A stretch of 8,400 nucleotides of DNA from CAYZZA01 sp964482685 (lineage in GTDB: Bacteria; Bacillota; Bacilli; Lactobacillales; Carnobacteriaceae_A): contig CAYZZA010000053.1 in NCBI GenBank assembly GCA_964482685.1, forward strand, positions 1 through 8,400, in the 5' to 3' direction. Shown in pieces: positions 5,931 through 8,400 of this stretch. How positions within the stretch are numbered: the stretch's first letter is position 1; each line of letters begins with the position of its first letter. The position numbers were made by a program, and so were the translations under genes. Below the pieces are notes generated by a model. The model did not search any database. It was not told the origin of the DNA and saw only the letters and a list, made by a program, of their open reading frames with translations.

Positions 5931-6605
5931 GTGACCCCCAACAAAGAAGATTACTTAAAAAACATATTGGAGCTTGGTGGCGACAAACGAAAAATCACAA
6001 ACAAAGAACTCGGACAAAATTTAGACGTTTCGGCTGCGTCTGTAAGTGAAATGGTGCGGAAGTTATTAAAAGATGAATACATCGAACATATTCCGTATCA
6101 AGGCATTCAATTGACACAAAAAGGATTGAAACATGCTAGCGTTTTAGTACGGAAACATCGTTTGTGGGAAGTGTTTTTAACAGAGCACTTAGGGTATTCA
6201 TATTCGGATGTACATGAAGAAGCAGAAGTCCTCGAACATGTGACATCACCCAAACTTCTAAAGCGGCTGGATCGATTTTTGGGGTATCCAACTCATTGCC
6301 CACATGGGGGCATGATTCCAAAAGAAGGCCAAGTGGTTCAAGAAGATCAACAAGAATTGCTGTCCGAGCAACCATTAGGAACAAAATTTAAGATTAGACG
6401 AGTGATGGACGACAAATCATTTTTAGATTATTTAGCTGAAAAAGGGGTTAAACTCCATACAGTTTATACGCTCAAAGGAAAAAAAGAATACGATGGAGTC
6501 CTTCAATTAGTAGATGAAATGCGTACAGAGATTCAGATTGGGGAAAAAGCGGCGGAAAAATTATATGTCCATGTGTGTCCAAGTCAATACGATACGACAA
6601 AGTAG
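5931..6605 (+). CDS. mntR: DtxR/MntR-family manganese-dependent repressor (ScaR/PsaR type)
   Basis: Cytoplasmic metal-sensing repressor that, with bound Mn(II), shuts off manganese uptake genes. The 224 residues show an N-terminal winged helix (about 1-62, beginning MTPNKEDYLK, with recognition-helix region SAASVSEMVRKL at 34-45). A dimerisation/metal-binding domain follows, then a C-terminal SH3-like FeoA-type domain (about 145-220). Likely metal ligands are present at the spacing known for ScaR: D7, H76, E80, E99, E102, H103, C123, H125 and D160. C123 rather than a Bacillus-type Glu, and the three-domain length, favour the streptococcal-type subgroup. GTG 5931 gives the family N-terminus; GGGAG (5914-5918) is 12 bases upstream, rather far, suggesting modest translation. 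It has its own promoter region and terminators on both sides, so it is monocistronic. No uptake genes are adjacent. Confidence 0.9.
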   Translation: MTPNKEDYLKNILELGGDKRKITNKELGQNLDVSAASVSEMVRKLLKDEYIEHIPYQGIQLTQKGLKHASVLVRKHRLWEVFLTEHLGYSYSDVHEEAEVLEHVTSPKLLKRLDRFLGYPTHCPHGGMIPKEGQVVQEDQQELLSEQPLGTKFKIRRVMDDKSFLDYLAEKGVKLHTVYTLKGKKEYDGVLQLVDEMRTEIQIGEKAAEKLYVHVCPSQYDTTK

Positions 6606-6648
6606 GCCACTTTCTCTCCAGTGGGGGAAATCCTTTCCATGAATATCT

Positions 6649-6697
6649 AAAAGAAGACGGTTGACTAGGCTAGCTAGAGTCGACTATCTTCTTTTTT
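6649..6697 (+). terminator. Intrinsic terminator after mntR
   Basis: AAAAGAAGA (6649-6657) pairs with TCTTCTTTT (6687-6695), and inside it GTTGACT (6660-6666) pairs with AGTCGAC (6678-6684) with one G-T pair, across a 2x2 internal loop. The apical loop is 11 bases and the T-run extends to 6697. Confidence 0.85.
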
Positions 6698-6726
6698 GTG
6701 TCTATTTAGGAAATATCCCGTATACT
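6696..6726 (+). promoter_or_regulatory. Putative dinB promoter
   Basis: TATACT (6721-6726) is a good -10. The best -35 is TTGTGT (6696-6701) with a 19-base spacer, longer than ideal and overlapping the mntR terminator tail. This would give dinB a leader of about 70 bases. Confidence 0.4.
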
Positions 6727-6752
6727 ACATACAAAAGAAAGCGGAACAAATA

Positions 6753-6766
6753 CGAACTGTCGCTCA
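6753..6766 (+). promoter_or_regulatory. Candidate LexA (SOS) box upstream of dinB
   Basis: CGAACTGTCGCTCA carries a perfect left half CGAAC and, after four bases, GCTC in place of GTTC, compared with CGAACRNRYGTTYG. Several central and outer positions deviate, so it is weaker than the ruvA site. It lies between the putative -10 and the dinB start. Confidence 0.28.
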
Positions 6767-6804
6767 CTCATCCAGTACATAAGTAGAAGAAGAAAGGATA
6801 TGCG

Positions 6805-7923
6805 ATGAAATACGGCATGCTTGAATTTAAAAATCCTGAAAAACGAATAGACCGAAAGATTATTCATATAGACATGGATGCTTTTTATGCATCTGTTGAA
6901 ATTAGAGAAAATCCATCGCTGCGAGGAAAACCGGTTGTGATCGCCCAGCACCCAAAAGAAACAGGGGGAAAGGGTGTGGTCACGACAGCTAGCTATGAAG
7001 CGCGCAAGTATGGCATTCATTCTGCAATGAGTTCCATGGAAGCCTATGAGCGGTGCCCACAAGCCATTTTTATTTCAGGAAGACATGAGTTGTACCGAGA
7101 AGTATCTGAAGAAATACGAGATATCTTTGGGTTGTATACAGACTTGATAGAACCTCTTTCGCTAGACGAAGCATATTTAGATGTCACACATAATAAAAAA
7201 GGCATGAAAAGTGCCACACTTTTGGCACGAGAGATTCAGCAAAATATTTGGGAAAAAACGAGACTGACCTGTTCGGCGGGCGTGTCATACAATAAATTTC
7301 TCGCTAAAGTAGCCTCGGATTATAAAAAACCCTCAGGAATTACGACAATTCCACCTGAAGAAGCAGATGCTTTTTTGCGTCAACTTCCGATTGAACAATT
7401 TTATGGAGTGGGCAAAAAAACAGTCGAAAAAATGTATGAATTGGGTATTTACACAGGAGAGGATTTACTGAATAGAGATGAAACAGAACTGATCAAGACA
7501 TTTGGCAAAACAGGGTATTCCCTCTACTTAAAAGTAAGAGGGATAGACTTGTCTCCTGTAGAAGCTCATCGCCACAGAAAATCAATTGGAAAAGAAAATA
7601 CGTTTAATCCGCTTTTGATGCAAGAAGAAGAGGTTCGGATTCAACTGCGCATACTGTCCAATAAAGTGAGCCACTCACTAAAAAAACATCGTCGTCATGG
7701 AAAAACGTTTGTATTAAAAGTGAGATACGATGATTTTCAAACGATTACACGAAGGAAGACAGCTACAGATTATTTGTACCAGCCTGCAGATTTGTACAAT
7801 GAAGCAGTTAACCTATGGGAAGAAATTGGTTTTCAAGACAAAGGCATTCGCTTGCTTGGAATCACATTAACCAATTTAAATCCATTAGAGTTTACGCCCA
7901 TCCTTTTGCCACTTTGGGAATGA
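6805..7923 (+). CDS. dinB: DNA polymerase IV (Y-family, DinB)
   Basis: Error-prone translesion DNA polymerase acting at stalled forks. The 372 residues contain the Y-family palm with HIDMDAFYASVE (21-32; D23 catalytic, Y28 the sugar steric gate) and SLDEAYLDV (119-127; D121 and E122 catalytic). CSAGVSYNKFLAKVASDYKKPSG (from 156) follows, then a helix-hairpin-helix thumb segment FYGVGKKT (199-206). The little-finger domain begins around RKSIGKENTF (258-267). The extreme C-terminus has LLPLW (367-371), which resembles a sliding-clamp-binding pentapeptide (QLxLF type). ATG 6805 has AAAGGA (6793-6798) 6 bases upstream; the next ATG (6817) lacks such a site. The gene is flanked by the mntR terminator and a promoter-bearing non-coding region, so it is probably transcribed alone. 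An imperfect LexA-like box upstream hints at SOS control. Confidence 0.97.
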   Translation: MKYGMLEFKNPEKRIDRKIIHIDMDAFYASVEIRENPSLRGKPVVIAQHPKETGGKGVVTTASYEARKYGIHSAMSSMEAYERCPQAIFISGRHELYREVSEEIRDIFGLYTDLIEPLSLDEAYLDVTHNKKGMKSATLLAREIQQNIWEKTRLTCSAGVSYNKFLAKVASDYKKPSGITTIPPEEADAFLRQLPIEQFYGVGKKTVEKMYELGIYTGEDLLNRDETELIKTFGKTGYSLYLKVRGIDLSPVEAHRHRKSIGKENTFNPLLMQEEEVRIQLRILSNKVSHSLKKHRRHGKTFVLKVRYDDFQTITRRKTATDYLYQPADLYNEAVNLWEEIGFQDKGIRLLGITLTNLNPLEFTPILLPLWE

Positions 7924-7929
7924 AATTAT

Positions 7930-7958
7930 TTGCATTTAACAAGCGTGGCAGTTATAAT
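7930..7958 (+). promoter_or_regulatory. Sigma-A-type promoter directly after dinB
   Basis: TTGCAT (7930-7935) and a perfect TATAAT (7953-7958) are separated by exactly 17 bases, the best promoter match in the window. It begins 7 bases after the dinB stop. A 12-bp inverted repeat, TGTAT-TG-ATACA (7967-7978), lies just past the expected transcription start and could be an operator. Confidence 0.6.
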
Positions 7959-7980
7959 AAGCGAAATGTATTGATACAGA

Positions 7981-8033
7981 ACGCATACACCAACTGATAC
8001 ACATTTTAAAACAAACAAACAGGATGTATGCGT
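7981..8033 (+). repeat. Long-range 9-bp inverted repeat
   Basis: ACGCATACA (7981-7989) is perfectly complementary to TGTATGCGT (8025-8033). CC (7990-7991) and GG (8022-8023) extend the stem past one unpaired A. The loop is A-rich and unstructured, ideal for exposing a single-stranded region in an RNA. Confidence 0.6.
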
Positions 8034-8225
8034 AGTACATATGGCCTAAAACTCTGATGCGTATTTTAAGTATAATAAAAAGCGAGTTTTTTTATAACAG
8101 AAAAAAACAAAAAAACTTTTCAAAAAGCCTGAAAATAGACGGACTAGGGCTACATCGATAAACAGGATAGAAGAAACCTAAGCTAAAATAAACACATAAG
8201 TCAGCCAATAGACAAAAGATGCGTA
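8028..8225 (+). repeat. Dispersed direct repeat (G)ATGCGTA, three copies
   Basis: ATGCGTA occurs at 8028-8034, 8057-8063 and 8219-8225, the last two as GATGCGTA. The first copy forms the right arm of the 7981-8033 hairpin, so the other copies could compete for pairing with the left arm over about seven bases. Confidence 0.5.
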
Positions 8226-8243
8226 ACTGCTTTTTTAGATGAC

Positions 8244-8315
8244 GGGCCTTGGATAGAATTACAATAAGTAGAAATAGAATGTAGAAACATCAAAAGATGT
8301 GGAAGGTCTTTTTTT
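8244..8315 (+). terminator. First of two tandem terminator-like structures
   Basis: GGGCCTT (8244-8250) can pair with AAGGTCT (8303-8309) with two G-T pairs, enclosing a small perfect hairpin ACATC-AAAA-GATGT (8287-8300). A run of seven T follows (8309-8315). The large, mostly unpaired interior makes this weaker than the next structure. Confidence 0.35.
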
Positions 8316-8346
8316 GTCTCCTTACACTACGCTAAGGAGACTTTTT
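8316..8346 (+). terminator. Strong intrinsic terminator in the post-dinB region
   Basis: GTCTCCTTA (8316-8324) and TAAGGAGAC (8333-8341) form a perfect 9-bp stem with an 8-base loop, followed by five T (8342-8346). It ends transcription on the plus strand. Confidence 0.85.
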
Positions 8347-8400
8347 ACTTTCTATTTCGTTTAAAGTTAGGAAAAGAAAACGTGGGCAAGTGCTGAAGTA
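8347..8400. other. Window end, no feature recognised
   Basis: The last 54 bases hold no open frame with a ribosome-binding site and no recognisable RNA. They may be the upstream region of the next gene. Confidence 0.5.

Larger units (their letters stand above)
7965..8346 (+). ncRNA. Candidate small RNA or untranslated leader after dinB
   Basis: From the expected start near 7965 to the strong terminator ending at 8346 there is a transcription-unit-like stretch of about 380 bases without a convincing ORF. It contains a 9-bp long-range hairpin, three copies of ATGCGTA, several A/T-rich hairpins and two terminator-like structures at its end. I looked for RNase P, tmRNA, T-box and 6S RNA signatures by eye and recognised none. 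It could instead be the leader of a gene beyond the window, or simply a long intergenic gap. Confidence 0.35.

Noticed and set aside
6607..6624. CCACT...AGTGG hairpin just after the mntR stop
   Set aside because: Five-pair stem without a T-run; the longer hairpin at 6649-6697 is the terminator.
6744..6757. GAACAAATACGAAC as a LexA box before dinB
   Set aside because: The two GAAC units are direct, not inverted, so it does not form a LexA palindrome.
8077..8093. AAAAA-GCGAG-TTTTTTT as a terminator
   Set aside because: The stem is A-T only, five pairs long, and would be too weak; probably part of a generally A/T-rich stretch.
8057..8161. 34-codon plus-strand ORF starting MRILSIIKSEFF in the post-dinB region
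   Set aside because: It has no ribosome-binding site upstream of the ATG, its lysine-rich composition is what A-rich DNA would give by chance, and no family is recognised.
8214..8236. AAAAG...CTTTTTT hairpin as a terminator
   Set aside because: Only five mostly A-T pairs with an 11-base loop; too weak to call although followed by T residues.
7924..8400. RNase P RNA, tmRNA, 6S RNA or T-box leader in the post-dinB region
   Set aside because: The conserved sequence blocks of RNase P type B RNA and the T-box were not seen, there is no CCA-ended tRNA-like domain for tmRNA, and no continuous long hairpin as in 6S RNA.

Overview
The window reads as ordinary chromosomal DNA from a low-GC Gram-positive bacterium (Bacillota, class Bacilli). 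The order ruvA-ruvB-queA-tgt-yajC-(ComN-like) is the conserved Bacilli arrangement. The absence of secDF after yajC, together with a ScaR/PsaR-style manganese regulator, points towards Lactobacillales (perhaps Carnobacteriaceae, Aerococcaceae or Enterococcaceae). The family placement is inference from gene order and protein style, not from a database search.

Layout. A complete short-chain dehydrogenase/reductase lies on the minus strand at the left edge. A 439-bp divergent region follows, holding one doubtful minus-strand ORF, short repeats and the ruvA promoter. A plus-strand housekeeping cluster then runs from about 1.1 to 5.8 kb: ruvA and ruvB (Holliday-junction branch migration), queA and tgt (queuosine modification of tRNA), yajC (Sec translocon accessory) and a small ComN-type post-transcriptional regulator. 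It is closed by a clear intrinsic terminator at 5808-5857. Ribosome-binding sites are strong throughout, several overlapping the preceding stop codon, so translational coupling is likely. Next come a DtxR/MntR-family metalloregulator with its own promoter region and terminator, then dinB (DNA polymerase IV). The last 477 bp carry no convincing protein gene, but hold a good sigma-A-type promoter, a long-range hairpin, repeated 8-mers and two terminator-like structures in tandem.

How the parts relate. RuvAB and Pol IV are both DNA-damage-response functions, and near-consensus (imperfect) Bacillus-type LexA boxes can be read upstream of both. QueA and Tgt are the late enzymes of queuosine synthesis, and no preQ1-synthesis genes are present here. 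YajC and the ComN-like gene keep the Bacillus order although secDF is missing from this stretch.

Two start codons should be placed downstream of the longest possible reading: ruvA at TTG 1151 and yajC at ATG 5115. I see no mobile element, CRISPR array, rRNA or tRNA, and no clear novel multi-gene system. The most interesting uncharacterised stretch is the non-coding region after dinB, a candidate small RNA or attenuated leader.
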